Shown here one piece after another: positions 33,330-41,622 of a DNA stretch of 64,000 bases. Where the stretch lies: positions 563,501-627,500 of the forward strand of contig NC_014370.1 of the NCBI RefSeq assembly GCF_000144405.1, written 5' to 3'. The DNA is from Prevotella melaninogenica ATCC 25845 (lineage in GTDB: Bacteria; Bacteroidota; Bacteroidia; Bacteroidales; Bacteroidaceae). Each line of letters starts with the position of its first letter. Position 1 is the stretch's first letter. Position numbers and translations under genes: made by a program. The notes beneath the pieces were generated by a model. It saw nothing but the letters and a program-made list of their open reading frames with translations, was not told where the DNA came from and ran no database searches.

Positions 33330-36300
33330 TTAGAACCCCTCCAAATCGTAGTATTCATCTTCGATATCGTTCTGGATGGGCTGGTTCTTTTTATTATTCT
33401 TGTTGTTTGTCTTGTTCTGTTGTGGCACTTCATCACCGAAGTAGATTATCGGACCGTCATCCGAAATCTTCTTTTTTGGTGCAGGTGTAGCCTGTGGCTT
33501 CTGTGTAGAAGGCTGTTGCGTTTTTGGCGCAATAGGCTTAGCAGACTTGTCTGTTGCCACTTGCTTTGTTGTCTTTGCAGGTGCTACAGGAGTCGTAGGC
33601 TTAGCTGGTATAACAGGCTTAGTTGTCTTGTTTGGAGTTGTTGGCACTGTTGACTTAGCTGGTGTCACAGGAGTAGTTGGCTTTACAGGTTCCTCCTCTG
33701 GTATGAAGTAGGTGCTATTGTCGTCCAGTACAGGCTTTTTCTCCTCCGTTATAGGCTTCTTTTCTTCAACAGCAGGTTTCTGTTCCGTTGTTGTTTTCTT
33801 CTCCACAGGGGCAGTATTCTTGTCCTTTACAACTGGTTTCTTGTCCTCTACAGGAATCTCAAAGGTGTTGTTATTTTGTTCAACGACCTTCTGTTCTGTC
33901 TTCTTAGGCTTAGACTCCTCCATTGGGATAGTCATCGTGTTGTCAACAGGTACGTCCTGCGTATCAGGATAGAGGTCTGGATCATTTGCATGTTTCTGTT
34001 CTATCTCCTGCTGTATGTCGCGTTCACGTGGTGTAGCAACCTCAGCTGGCTCACTAAGTAAGTATCTTTGTGTCACTACTAAAGGTGCAAAATGCTTTGC
34101 ATAGAACGCCTCGTAGTCCTTATAACTGTATATTGTTCCTATCAGTTTAAGGTTCTTATCGCTGATTATAATCCCCTTTGTGCTCTTGCCCATCTGCTGT
34201 ACTACAGCCTGTGATGCGAATAATTGGCGTGCATATTGGTAAGCCTCATCAAAGCTACGGAAGCCTGATACCTGCATCTGATGTAAGCCATTGAGGTCTT
34301 CTATCTCAATTTCAAAGTTACGAACGAGGAAGTTTGTGAAGTTGAAGCGTGCTAATTCGAATAGTAACTTATTCTCCTTCAGGGAGTCAGGGTGGTACAC
34401 TAACAGGAACTTAAAGTCTATATCACGCTCTGAAGAAAGCTTAGCTTGTTGTATGCTATCGCTATCTTTCATTACGTTTGCACGATAGCTCCAGATGTCG
34501 TCAAGGTCAAACTTACCTCCACGCAGTTTCTTGCCAGCTTGCACACCATTAACAATCATACCCGCCATCTCGCTTATACGACTGTTAGGATACTTCTGTA
34601 CAACCTCTTTCATGTCATTGACACAACCCGTAGGGTCGCCATTATTCAACTTACCTAAGCCTCCAATGAAGAGGAACTTATCCCTATTGGCACCCATTGG
34701 GAAGCGTGAATTAGAGATGTGAGTATTAGCTGCTACCTCACCATATCGGCCTTGTTTGAAGGCTTCGTAGGTTGCTGCATAAAGAGAATCTTCTATCTGT
34801 ACACCGAAACGAAGGTTCTGTTTGTAGTACGGATCAGTAAGAAGAGCAGTCCACTTGCTCTTTGGGAACTTCTGACTTAAGCGTGTAACATAGTTCTCAG
34901 CCACCTGTGGTTCGTTCTTACGCATGTAGAGTAAGTAGAGATGATAGTACACATCATCCATCTGTTCATAGTCAGGATAGTTGTCACTCACACGTCGCAA
35001 CGCCTTTTCTGCTAATCGAAGGTTATCAAGTCTGTCCTTAAAGATAACACCAGAGTGGTGCAATCCGTCTTCCAGTATCTTGTTACTTGCCTCCAACTGT
35101 TCTGCAGTGAAAGGTATCTGTGACAGATAATACTCACGTTTGTGAGGGTCATTCTTAAGTGAGTCTGCCGCTTGTTTGATAGAATCCAGTCGTGCTTCAG
35201 CGTGCATGATAGAATCCCTTTGCTGCTCTGTAAGTTCAATAGGCATGTTGGTATTGCCTATTTTGCCCACAACACTTTGATTAATGCGTTGCCAGTTATC
35301 AACATTCTCTCGTTTGCCCCATAGCTGTTGGAAGGTAGTCTTACCTTGTTGAACCGCTGTTGGGTTATAGAAATACCACGTATTTCCTTGCTGTTGTCTA
35401 TTATTTAAAGGCTTAGGCGTTCCAAGGTTATTGTTTCCAAAGTTGCCATCCATACCTTGCTGCTGTCCATTATTCATCGCAGTTTGCAACTCTCGTTCTT
35501 CTTTTTCTTTCTTCTTAAGGGCAGTAATGACACGATCAATGGTAGCATTACGCTCTTGTTCAGAGCATTTTGCAAGATATTGAAGCGAGTCTTGGAGCTG
35601 TACGGCATCTGTATAAGGTGCTAACTCGTCCAATATCTTTGAACGTTCAGACAACTGTTCATAGTCTTTGCGGTCCTTATCAAGGAGTCCGATAGCTTCT
35701 CCATAGCATCGTTTAGCATCTCCAAAGCGTTCCTTTGCCCAATAGAGATCACCAAGGTGGAGCAGTAAAACGCCTTTCTCAATACCACTTCTTGTAGCCT
35801 TCTTGTTACCTAACTCGTATGCATTAATAGCTGCCAGTGTGTCTCGTGCAGCAAGGTGTATATTGCCCATAGCGTAATACACCTGATCAAGATACTCCTT
35901 GTTATTGTCCGAAGCAGCCATTTTCTTGAGCTTACTAATCATCTTCTTCGTCTGCCCCTTAGCGGTAACTTCAGTCTGAGCAATACGTGCATTGAACTCT
36001 AATTCATAGGGAGGATTGGTACGGATTACGCGTTGGAACGCTTTGTAGGCTTCCTCATTTCTGCCGAGTGAAGCCAATACCTGTCCCAGCAGATACAGCT
36101 CACGAGCCTTCTGTTTCTTACGCATTTCATGCTTGATAACCTTCTGGAGATAAGGAACAGCCTTCTCAAACTCACCTGAATGCAGGTAATAATCAGCATA
36201 GGTATAGTCCCACTCCTTCACAGCTTGCCAATCTAAAGAGTCGCGCTGCATATTCCGAATGATGTCCTCAGCATCATAGAGCCAGTCTTGTTCTATGTAA

Positions 36301-36848
36301 CACTTAGCCAACCAAGCCCTTGCTTTCCCATAGATAGCAGGTTGTCCTTTGTAGATGCGGCTCATATAAGCAAAGGTAGCAGCCGCTTCTTCAAAGGCAC
36401 CTTTATGAAACTGTGAACGCCCCATAAGCATCCATGCCTTCCATAAGAAGGGATTATACTCACGTCGCGATAGCCATTCTATGTCCTTTTCCGTCTTTCG
36501 TCTGCTCTTTGTCCACTCTGGTCTTTTCTTAATACTATGCTTTGCAATCGCCTTCTCAGCCTTTTCTATAGCCCTATCGAAGTTACCCTTTCCTAAGTCA
36601 CGACTATTCTTATTGCCGACAGTATAGAGTGGGATGAGTTCTGTGAAGTTATCCTTATTTCCCTTCTCCTTCTCTAATGAACCATCAATATAAGCTTGTG
36701 CGCCGTTATAGTAGACGTTATAACGTGTATTGAAGGCATGCCACCAACGCGTTTGCGAGGTGTTATTCTTTGTTGAGCAACTGATTATAGTTAGTACACT
36801 GATTGCCAACAGAGAGAGGATAATATGTCTTAATACTCTTTTCTTCAC
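33330..36848 (-). CDS. porW: TPR lipoprotein of type IX secretion (PorW/SprE-like)
   Basis: The lipobox IISC places the lipidated cysteine at about residue 24. The conserved start RWWHAFNTRYNVYYNGAQAYIDG (in two parts, ~34-56) matches PorW of Porphyromonas and SprE of gliding Bacteroidota. Tandem tetratricopeptide repeats fill ~130-420 and again ~590-800 (KARELYLLGQVLASLGRNEEAYKAFQRVI). PorW is thought to link the trans-envelope secretion machinery. The last ~220 residues are a low-complexity Pro/Lys/Thr/Glu tail with repeated KP(V/I)xPAKxTxPV units, ending in an acidic DIEDEYYDLEGF. At 1,172 residues it is longer than typical mainly because of that tail. It is co-encoded with porX. Confidence 0.85.
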   Translation of the reverse strand: MKKRVLRHIILSLLAISVLTIISCSTKNNTSQTRWWHAFNTRYNVYYNGAQAYIDGSLEKEKGNKDNFTELIPLYTVGNKNSRDLGKGNFDRAIEKAEKAIAKHSIKKRPEWTKSRRKTEKDIEWLSRREYNPFLWKAWMLMGRSQFHKGAFEEAAATFAYMSRIYKGQPAIYGKARAWLAKCYIEQDWLYDAEDIIRNMQRDSLDWQAVKEWDYTYADYYLHSGEFEKAVPYLQKVIKHEMRKKQKARELYLLGQVLASLGRNEEAYKAFQRVIRTNPPYELEFNARIAQTEVTAKGQTKKMISKLKKMAASDNNKEYLDQVYYAMGNIHLAARDTLAAINAYELGNKKATRSGIEKGVLLLHLGDLYWAKERFGDAKRCYGEAIGLLDKDRKDYEQLSERSKILDELAPYTDAVQLQDSLQYLAKCSEQERNATIDRVITALKKKEKEERELQTAMNNGQQQGMDGNFGNNNLGTPKPLNNRQQQGNTWYFYNPTAVQQGKTTFQQLWGKRENVDNWQRINQSVVGKIGNTNMPIELTEQQRDSIMHAEARLDSIKQAADSLKNDPHKREYYLSQIPFTAEQLEASNKILEDGLHHSGVIFKDRLDNLRLAEKALRRVSDNYPDYEQMDDVYYHLYLLYMRKNEPQVAENYVTRLSQKFPKSKWTALLTDPYYKQNLRFGVQIEDSLYAATYEAFKQGRYGEVAANTHISNSRFPMGANRDKFLFIGGLGKLNNGDPTGCVNDMKEVVQKYPNSRISEMAGMIVNGVQAGKKLRGGKFDLDDIWSYRANVMKDSDSIQQAKLSSERDIDFKFLLVYHPDSLKENKLLFELARFNFTNFLVRNFEIEIEDLNGLHQMQVSGFRSFDEAYQYARQLFASQAVVQQMGKSTKGIIISDKNLKLIGTIYSYKDYEAFYAKHFAPLVVTQRYLLSEPAEVATPRERDIQQEIEQKHANDPDLYPDTQDVPVDNTMTIPMEESKPKKTEQKVVEQNNNTFEIPVEDKKPVVKDKNTAPVEKKTTTEQKPAVEEKKPITEEKKPVLDDNSTYFIPEEEPVKPTTPVTPAKSTVPTTPNKTTKPVIPAKPTTPVAPAKTTKQVATDKSAKPIAPKTQQPSTQKPQATPAPKKKISDDGPIIYFGDEVPQQNKTNNKNNKKNQPIQNDIEDEYYDLEGF

Positions 36849-36913
36849 GTTTTCTTTGATGTTCTATTCTAAAGTAAGCGTCTTAAAAGTGGAGATAAAT
36901 ACAGATAACAAGC

Positions 36914-37312
36914 TTAACCTTCTATCATTGTTATCAACTCATCCTTAATTTGATTGGGTAGGTTAATTTCCCGAAGGATAAGACTTCTGTTCCAACCTTT
37001 CACCTCATGGGGTTGCATCGTATAAAGAACCGTTGCAAACTCCTCTGCCTCCTCGTCGGTATATTGGTCAGATGGTCTACCGCGAAAACGGTCAAGTTCT
37101 TCATCGTCATAGTATTCTACACCTTTCACAGCCGCCTCCATCATACATACCTGTTCACATTTGTCGTCTGTTCCATCACAAGAAGAACAATCGCCAGATG
37201 TCGGCATGACAACATCTGGCTCACCTTCTTTCTTCTTGGTAAGCTTTGTTGCGATAGCAGCTATAATCGCTAAGATTAAAAGAGAACCTATGCCAATGAA
37301 AAATATATTCAT
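36914..37312 (-). CDS. Small membrane-anchored protein with a cysteine cluster
   Basis: A single N-terminal membrane segment (~3-23; FFIGIGSLLILAIIAAIATKL) precedes a short soluble part. The latter holds GDCSSCDGTDDKCEQVCMMEAA (residues ~40-61, four cysteines) and then a compact acidic helical region ending NLPNQIKDELITMIEG. The cysteine spacing could bind metal or form disulfides depending on topology. I recognise it as a conserved Bacteroidales protein of unknown function (sometimes labelled phospholipase, without visible support here). It is between aroA and porW on the same strand with short gaps, probably one operon. Confidence 0.8.
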   Translation of the reverse strand: MNIFFIGIGSLLILAIIAAIATKLTKKKEGEPDVVMPTSGDCSSCDGTDDKCEQVCMMEAAVKGVEYYDDEELDRFRGRPSDQYTDEEAEEFATVLYTMQPHEVKGWNRSLILREINLPNQIKDELITMIEG

Positions 37313-37354
37313 TCTTTTACTTCGTTTTATTGTTTGAGCAACTCTGTGAGTAGG

Positions 37355-38608
37355 TTAATCCACTTCTTGTATATGGAAGCCCGCTTTGCGTAAATCGTCC
37401 CAATAGTGGGGATAAGATTTAGAAACTACCTCTGGATGATTAATGCGTATCTCGCCTAATTTGATAGCTAATGGGGCAAACGACATTGCCATGCGATGGT
37501 CTTCGTAGGTTTCTATGATGGGTTCTGCCATTGGCTCGCAACGTTCACCATTCCACGAAAGTTCTGTTTCGTTCTCCGAATAGAGGATATAGCCTAACTT
37601 CTCCATCTCTCTCGTCATAGCTTCAATGCGGTTAGTCTCTTTAATTTTCAGTGTACCTAAGCCTGTGAAATGGAAGGGTATTCCTAATATCGGACACACA
37701 GCGATGAGTGTTTGGGCTAAGTCTGGCTGATTGGTAAAGTCATACTCCATTCTGTTCAGCATTCGTGAATGGCGTGTCAATATCGCTTCTGGTAAGCCGT
37801 TAGAATCTTTATCCTTAAAACTTGTCTTTATTCCTAATAGTGAGAAGATATAGCGCACAGCCGAGTCGCCTTGTCGTGAACCATCTTTCAATCCTTGCAA
37901 AGCCACCTTTGAGCGTGTGTCATCTGTCAGCGCAAGTATCTCATACCAATAGCTTGCTGCGCTCCAATCACTTTCTATTGTGTAGGCACGTTGCTGATAG
38001 GCTTGTGACTTTACGCTAATTGTATCAAAGTCTGACCATTCTGCCGATACACCAAACTCATGCATAAGATGCAATGTGAGGTCTATGTAAGGTCGTGAAA
38101 TAATGTTACCCGTCAGCTTTAGTTCTAATCCTTTTGTCAGAATAGGTGCAATCATCAATAGTGCAGAGATATACTGCGAACTGACGTTACCTGGTATCTG
38201 CAATGAACCTCCTTCAAGTTGTCTGCCACGGATGTGGAGTGGGGGATAACCTTCTTCGCCAACATACTCAATCTCTGCCCCTAAATAGCGCAGTGCATCT
38301 ACGAGAATACCAATCGGACGATGTTTCATTCGTTCCGTTCCTGTGATTGTATATTCTCCATCCGTTGCACTTAGATAAGCTGTCATAAAGCGCATTGCTG
38401 TTCCTGCAGCTTTGATATCGATGACATCTGACTGCTTACTTAGTCCACGGATGATAACCTCTGTATCGTCACAGTCCGATAGGTTTTCTGGCATCATTCC
38501 TCCCTTTGTAAGTGCTTGGATAATCAATGCACGATTACTGATACTTTTTGATGCGGGAAGCGTGATAGAAGTATCAATATGTTCGGGGCAAGTTATGATG
38601 TATTGCAT
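37355..38608 (-). CDS. aroA: 3-phosphoshikimate 1-carboxyvinyltransferase (EPSP synthase)
   Basis: AroA joins phosphoenolpyruvate and shikimate-3-phosphate in aromatic amino acid synthesis. The N-terminal LPASKSISNRALIIQAL (~17-33) is the substrate-binding signature. GTAMRFMTAYLS (~85-96), PGNVSSQYISALLM (~137-150), DWSAASYWYE and the C-terminal ETYEDHRMAMSFA (with the catalytic D-H-R motif) are all present. At 417 residues it is compact but complete. It heads a minus-strand group with the small Cys protein, porW and porX. Firm. Confidence 0.95.
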   Translation of the reverse strand: MQYIITCPEHIDTSITLPASKSISNRALIIQALTKGGMMPENLSDCDDTEVIIRGLSKQSDVIDIKAAGTAMRFMTAYLSATDGEYTITGTERMKHRPIGILVDALRYLGAEIEYVGEEGYPPLHIRGRQLEGGSLQIPGNVSSQYISALLMIAPILTKGLELKLTGNIISRPYIDLTLHLMHEFGVSAEWSDFDTISVKSQAYQQRAYTIESDWSAASYWYEILALTDDTRSKVALQGLKDGSRQGDSAVRYIFSLLGIKTSFKDKDSNGLPEAILTRHSRMLNRMEYDFTNQPDLAQTLIAVCPILGIPFHFTGLGTLKIKETNRIEAMTREMEKLGYILYSENETELSWNGERCEPMAEPIIETYEDHRMAMSFAPLAIKLGEIRINHPEVVSKSYPHYWDDLRKAGFHIQEVD

Positions 38609-38636
38609 GTGTATTTAGTGCAGATTTATTATAGGA

Positions 38637-38644
38637 CAAAAGTA
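38637..38644 (-). promoter_or_regulatory. -7 promoter element of aroA
   Basis: On the minus strand the sequence is TACTTTTG, about 30 bases upstream of the aroA ATG. No good -33 box is seen. Confidence 0.45.
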
Positions 38645-38683
38645 CGAAATAAACTTGGTATAAGAGAAAAAGAAGTCCAAAAG

Positions 38684-38715
38684 TTTGCTAATATGGTGGA
38701 AAGTAACTAATTTTG
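38684..38715 (+). promoter_or_regulatory. Promoter of tRNA-Pro
   Basis: TTTG (38684-38687), 20 bases, then TAATTTTG (38708-38715). The tRNA 5' end is 17 bases further on. Confidence 0.75.
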
Positions 38716-38732
38716 CATTGCTTTAAAAAGAG

Positions 38733-38807
38733 CGGGATGTAGTTCAGTAGGTTTAGAATGCTGGTCTGGGGGACCAGTGGTCGCCAGTTCGAGTCTGGTC
38801 ATCCCGA
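38733..38807 (+). tRNA. tRNA-Pro (anticodon GGG)
   Basis: The cloverleaf folds by eye. The acceptor stem is CGGGATG/CATCCCG with discriminator A, and the D arm is GTTC...GAAT. The anticodon stem is CTGGT/ACCAG with loop CTGGGGG, so positions 34-36 read GGG. There is a five-base variable loop, and the T arm is GCCAG/CTGGT with loop TTCGAGT. CCA is not encoded. Total 75 bases. It has its own promoter and terminator. Confidence 0.95.
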
Positions 38808-38824
38808 CTGTGAAATATGATTAC

Positions 38825-38853
38825 AAAAGAGGCTGTTATAGCCTCTTTTTTTG
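38825..38853 (+). terminator. Terminator of tRNA-Pro
   Basis: GAGGCT and AGCCTC pair around GTTAT, preceded by AAAA and followed by seven T. Confidence 0.9.
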
Positions 38854-38953
38854 TTGATAAAAATCATACAGATGATCTATATTACGTCATATGTCCCTTT
38901 ACCCCATATTGAGAATGGGCAACAATAAATCCTTTCTTCCCTTTCTTGTAAAC

Positions 38954-39012
38954 GTGCGGAGCCTCAGCACCAGTGGTGCGCATGGTGCGCACCAATCGTG
39001 CGTGCGGTTTAT
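38954..39012. repeat. 22-bp-period GC-rich array D
   Basis: Units start at 38954, 38976 and 38998 (partial). The first is GTGC, GGAGCCTCA, GCAC, CAGTG; the second has a GCATGGTGC centre. It lies between the tRNA and the hexosaminidase gene. The flanking bases (38854-38953 and 39013-39183) show no gene. Confidence 0.75.
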
Positions 39013-39183
39013 AGCCTTGCAAAATGCCTTTTATACGTAGCGCAAAAAGAGCTATTTGTTTCTTCTACTATGGTAGAAAGAAAGCGTGTCACGAGTGATG
39101 ACGTGGGGTTAACAATCTCCTTTGTATTATCGGCAAAAACGAACAATACCCTTTGTGTTTAAGAAGTAAGCCGATAGAAAATG

Positions 39184-39213
39184 TTTGTATCTCAAATCTT
39201 ATTTGTATCTTTG
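39184..39213 (+). promoter_or_regulatory. Promoter of the LRR-hexosaminidase gene
   Basis: TTTG (39184-39187), 18 bases, then TATCTTTG (39206-39213). The ATG at 39277 would follow a leader of about 57 bases. Confidence 0.7.
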
Positions 39214-39276
39214 TCCCATCTGTTAAGATAATAAAACCAAAATCTATTGTATTACGTAATTAAATCAAACAAGAAA

Positions 39277-41442
39277 ATGGCTACAATGAGCGTAACCTCT
39301 TGGGCAAATCTGTTGCAGGATTCTCTGCTGTTTATTCATAAAAAAAAAGGACTTAATAGTATCTCTTCTTGGAGAAGATGTTTAGATAGGGGCATGTTCA
39401 CGCTCTTTGCTTTTTTTCTATTAGGTCAGTCAGTCAATGCGCAGAACTTCAGAACGTTGCGAGATGTAAAAGTGAATGAAACCGTACTCGATCTTTCACA
39501 GTCTGACTGTAAAGTGATTCCTCGCAATGCGATGCACTCGTGTCATCGTCTTACGTCGCTTACACTTCCCCCAAAACTTGATTCTATCGGTACGCAAGCG
39601 TTCTTTGCTTGTGACGGAATCAGTGGAAAACTATATTTCCCAGCAACTACACGTGTGGTAGATGCATCAGCTTTTAATGGTTGTCGTCAGTTGACAGAAT
39701 TGTTCTTCGACGGCTCTACACGTATAGGTGCTTTCGCTTTTGCTAATTGTCGTGGACTTCGTGAAGTTCGTCTATCGGCAGTTGTTCCTCCTGTTTGTGC
39801 TGACAATACTTTTGATGGTATAGATCTTAGCCGTGTGAGACTCATCGTTCCTGCTCAAGCAAAGAAGGCATATCGTAATGCTCCAGGCTGGCGAAACTTC
39901 TTCTCACGTCATGAAATGGAGAATGTATGCGACCCAGAGAATCTCCTCGTACCGCATCCTCTCAAGCTGGAAGTCTACAAAAATAGTCTTCCTCTCAAAT
40001 GGAAAGATGTTGTAGGGGTAGAGGCTCCACAGGAATTGAGTAATGAAAAGATGCAAGCTGAGTGTATCCTCGGTGAGCGAACAGTCTATAAGAAGGGACG
40101 TAAAACAGGACCGATGGTGCGCCTTGCACTTGATAAGTCGCTTACTAATAATGAGGCTTACATCTTACAGGTGAACGATAAGGGTATAACGATTAAAGGA
40201 CGCACAGCAACAGCGGTGTTCTATGGATTGATGACACTCGAACAACTCTGTATTGGTAATGGTGTTTCCGCACGTTCAGTGAAGATTCCTGCGCTCAATA
40301 TTGTGGACGAACCACGTACGGCAATCCGTGAATTGATGGTCGATCCAGTGCGTCATTTCATTCCGTTTGAAGATTTGAAGGGCTTTATTGTTGAGATGGC
40401 ACGCTATAAGTTTAATGCACTCCATCTTCATTTGGTAGACGATCAGGCATGGCGTATAGAGATAAAGAAGTACCCAGAACTCATTGAGAAGGCGTCTGAT
40501 CGTGTCGGAATGGATGACATGCCAGAGCGTATCAGCGGTTATTATACCCAAGATCAGATGCGCGAACTCGTTCGTTTTGCTGCTCAGTATCATGTGATGG
40601 TAATTCCAGAGATAGAACTTCCGGGTCATGAAGTGTCAGCTATTCATTGTTTCCCACGGCTTTCTTGTGCTAAGAAGCCTGTACCTATTCGCTTGACTTG
40701 TGGTGTGAGCAATGAGTTACTATGTCCTGCAGAGCCTTTTGTTTATGAGTTTCTCGATAATGTTTTGACAGAGTTAGCCGATGTGTTCCCTGCTCCATAT
40801 GTTCATTTAGGGGGTGATGAGGCTGGGCAGCCACCATTGGGGGCATGGTCAGATTGCGCAGCTTGTACAGCACTGAAGAAGAAAGAAGGGTACACAGAGA
40901 ACTGGCAGTTGCAGCAATACCTCTTCGACCGCGTGATTAATAAACTTCAGTCATTGGGTAAGATCCCAATGTACTGGTATGAACAGGAGTTTAAGACGAT
41001 TCAGCCGGGTTGTGTGGTTTATGCATGGCGACATGGTTTGACGAAGACGGCTATTGATGCTGCTGTACGCAATAAGGCCAAGATAATGCTCTGTCCGGGC
41101 GAGCACTGTTACCTTGACTATCCACAGCAGAAGGGGGATATGCCTGAGAAGAACTGGGGAATGCCGGTAACCACACTCGAACAGACCTACCGTCTTGACC
41201 CTGCATGGGGGCAGGATAGTGTATTTGTACGTGATAATCTACTCGGAGTGAGTGGAACGCTTTGGAGTGAATGTATCAACTCCACAGAGCGTATTTACTA
41301 TCAAGCTTTTCCACGTGCAGCTGCTTTGGCTGAGGCAGGATGGAGTGTACCAGAACGTAGAAGTTATAAGGAGTTCCTCAAGCGAGTTCGTCCGTTGACA
41401 GATGATATGCTGCGTCGTGGTATCGCTGTAAACGTAAGATAG
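39277..41442 (+). CDS. GH20 beta-N-acetylhexosaminidase with BspA-like LRR front end
   Basis: A signal-like hydrophobic segment (MFTLFAFFLLGQSVNAQ) lies ~40 residues in from the ATG at 39277, so either the signal is unusually extended or translation begins at the ATG at 39394. Residues ~65-215 carry BspA/LRR_5-type repeats (FFACDGISGKLYFPATTRVVDASAFNGC; IGAFAFANCRGLREVRL). After a GH20b-type domain (~230-340), the GH20 barrel runs from FEDLKGFIVEMARYKFNALHLHLVDDQAWRIEIKKYP, cut here only for reference, to the C-terminus. The catalytic pair Asp514-Glu515 lies in HLGGDEAG. It should release terminal GlcNAc/GalNAc from host glycans by substrate-assisted catalysis. The LRR part probably binds a surface or host protein. 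Monocistronic. Confidence 0.88.
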   Translation: MATMSVTSWANLLQDSLLFIHKKKGLNSISSWRRCLDRGMFTLFAFFLLGQSVNAQNFRTLRDVKVNETVLDLSQSDCKVIPRNAMHSCHRLTSLTLPPKLDSIGTQAFFACDGISGKLYFPATTRVVDASAFNGCRQLTELFFDGSTRIGAFAFANCRGLREVRLSAVVPPVCADNTFDGIDLSRVRLIVPAQAKKAYRNAPGWRNFFSRHEMENVCDPENLLVPHPLKLEVYKNSLPLKWKDVVGVEAPQELSNEKMQAECILGERTVYKKGRKTGPMVRLALDKSLTNNEAYILQVNDKGITIKGRTATAVFYGLMTLEQLCIGNGVSARSVKIPALNIVDEPRTAIRELMVDPVRHFIPFEDLKGFIVEMARYKFNALHLHLVDDQAWRIEIKKYPELIEKASDRVGMDDMPERISGYYTQDQMRELVRFAAQYHVMVIPEIELPGHEVSAIHCFPRLSCAKKPVPIRLTCGVSNELLCPAEPFVYEFLDNVLTELADVFPAPYVHLGGDEAGQPPLGAWSDCAACTALKKKEGYTENWQLQQYLFDRVINKLQSLGKIPMYWYEQEFKTIQPGCVVYAWRHGLTKTAIDAAVRNKAKIMLCPGEHCYLDYPQQKGDMPEKNWGMPVTTLEQTYRLDPAWGQDSVFVRDNLLGVSGTLWSECINSTERIYYQAFPRAAALAEAGWSVPERRSYKEFLKRVRPLTDDMLRRGIAVNVR

Positions 41443-41516
41443 AGTGAAGATGGTGGTTGTCAGCTTGTAAAAAGAAAGTCTTTACGATGACGACAGACCG
41501 TTATAAATAAAAGTAT

Positions 41517-41620
41517 CATCACGAAGGTAATGAATTATTCTTCGTGATGATAAATATTTTTCTTCATGAAAAAAAATATTTCTTGTCGTGAAGAAAAATT
41601 TTTTTTTCATGAAAATAATT
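41517..41620. repeat. 22-bp-period AT-rich array (CATG-centred units), second copy
   Basis: Units start near 41517, at 41540, 41562 and 41584, with a final one at ~41606 (one base short). Cores alternate CRTG (CGTG at 41543, CATG at 41565, CGTG at 41587, CATG at 41608), with A/T-rich halves such as AAATATTTTT between. The 3' end TTTTCATGAAAATAATTCG is identical to the array at 3305-3392. It lies between converging genes. Confidence 0.75.
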
Positions 41621-41622
41621 CG

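Noticed and set aside
39247..39276. TTG start for the hexosaminidase gene
   Set aside because: An ATG at 39277 follows ten codons later, and even that leaves an oddly long lead before the signal segment.
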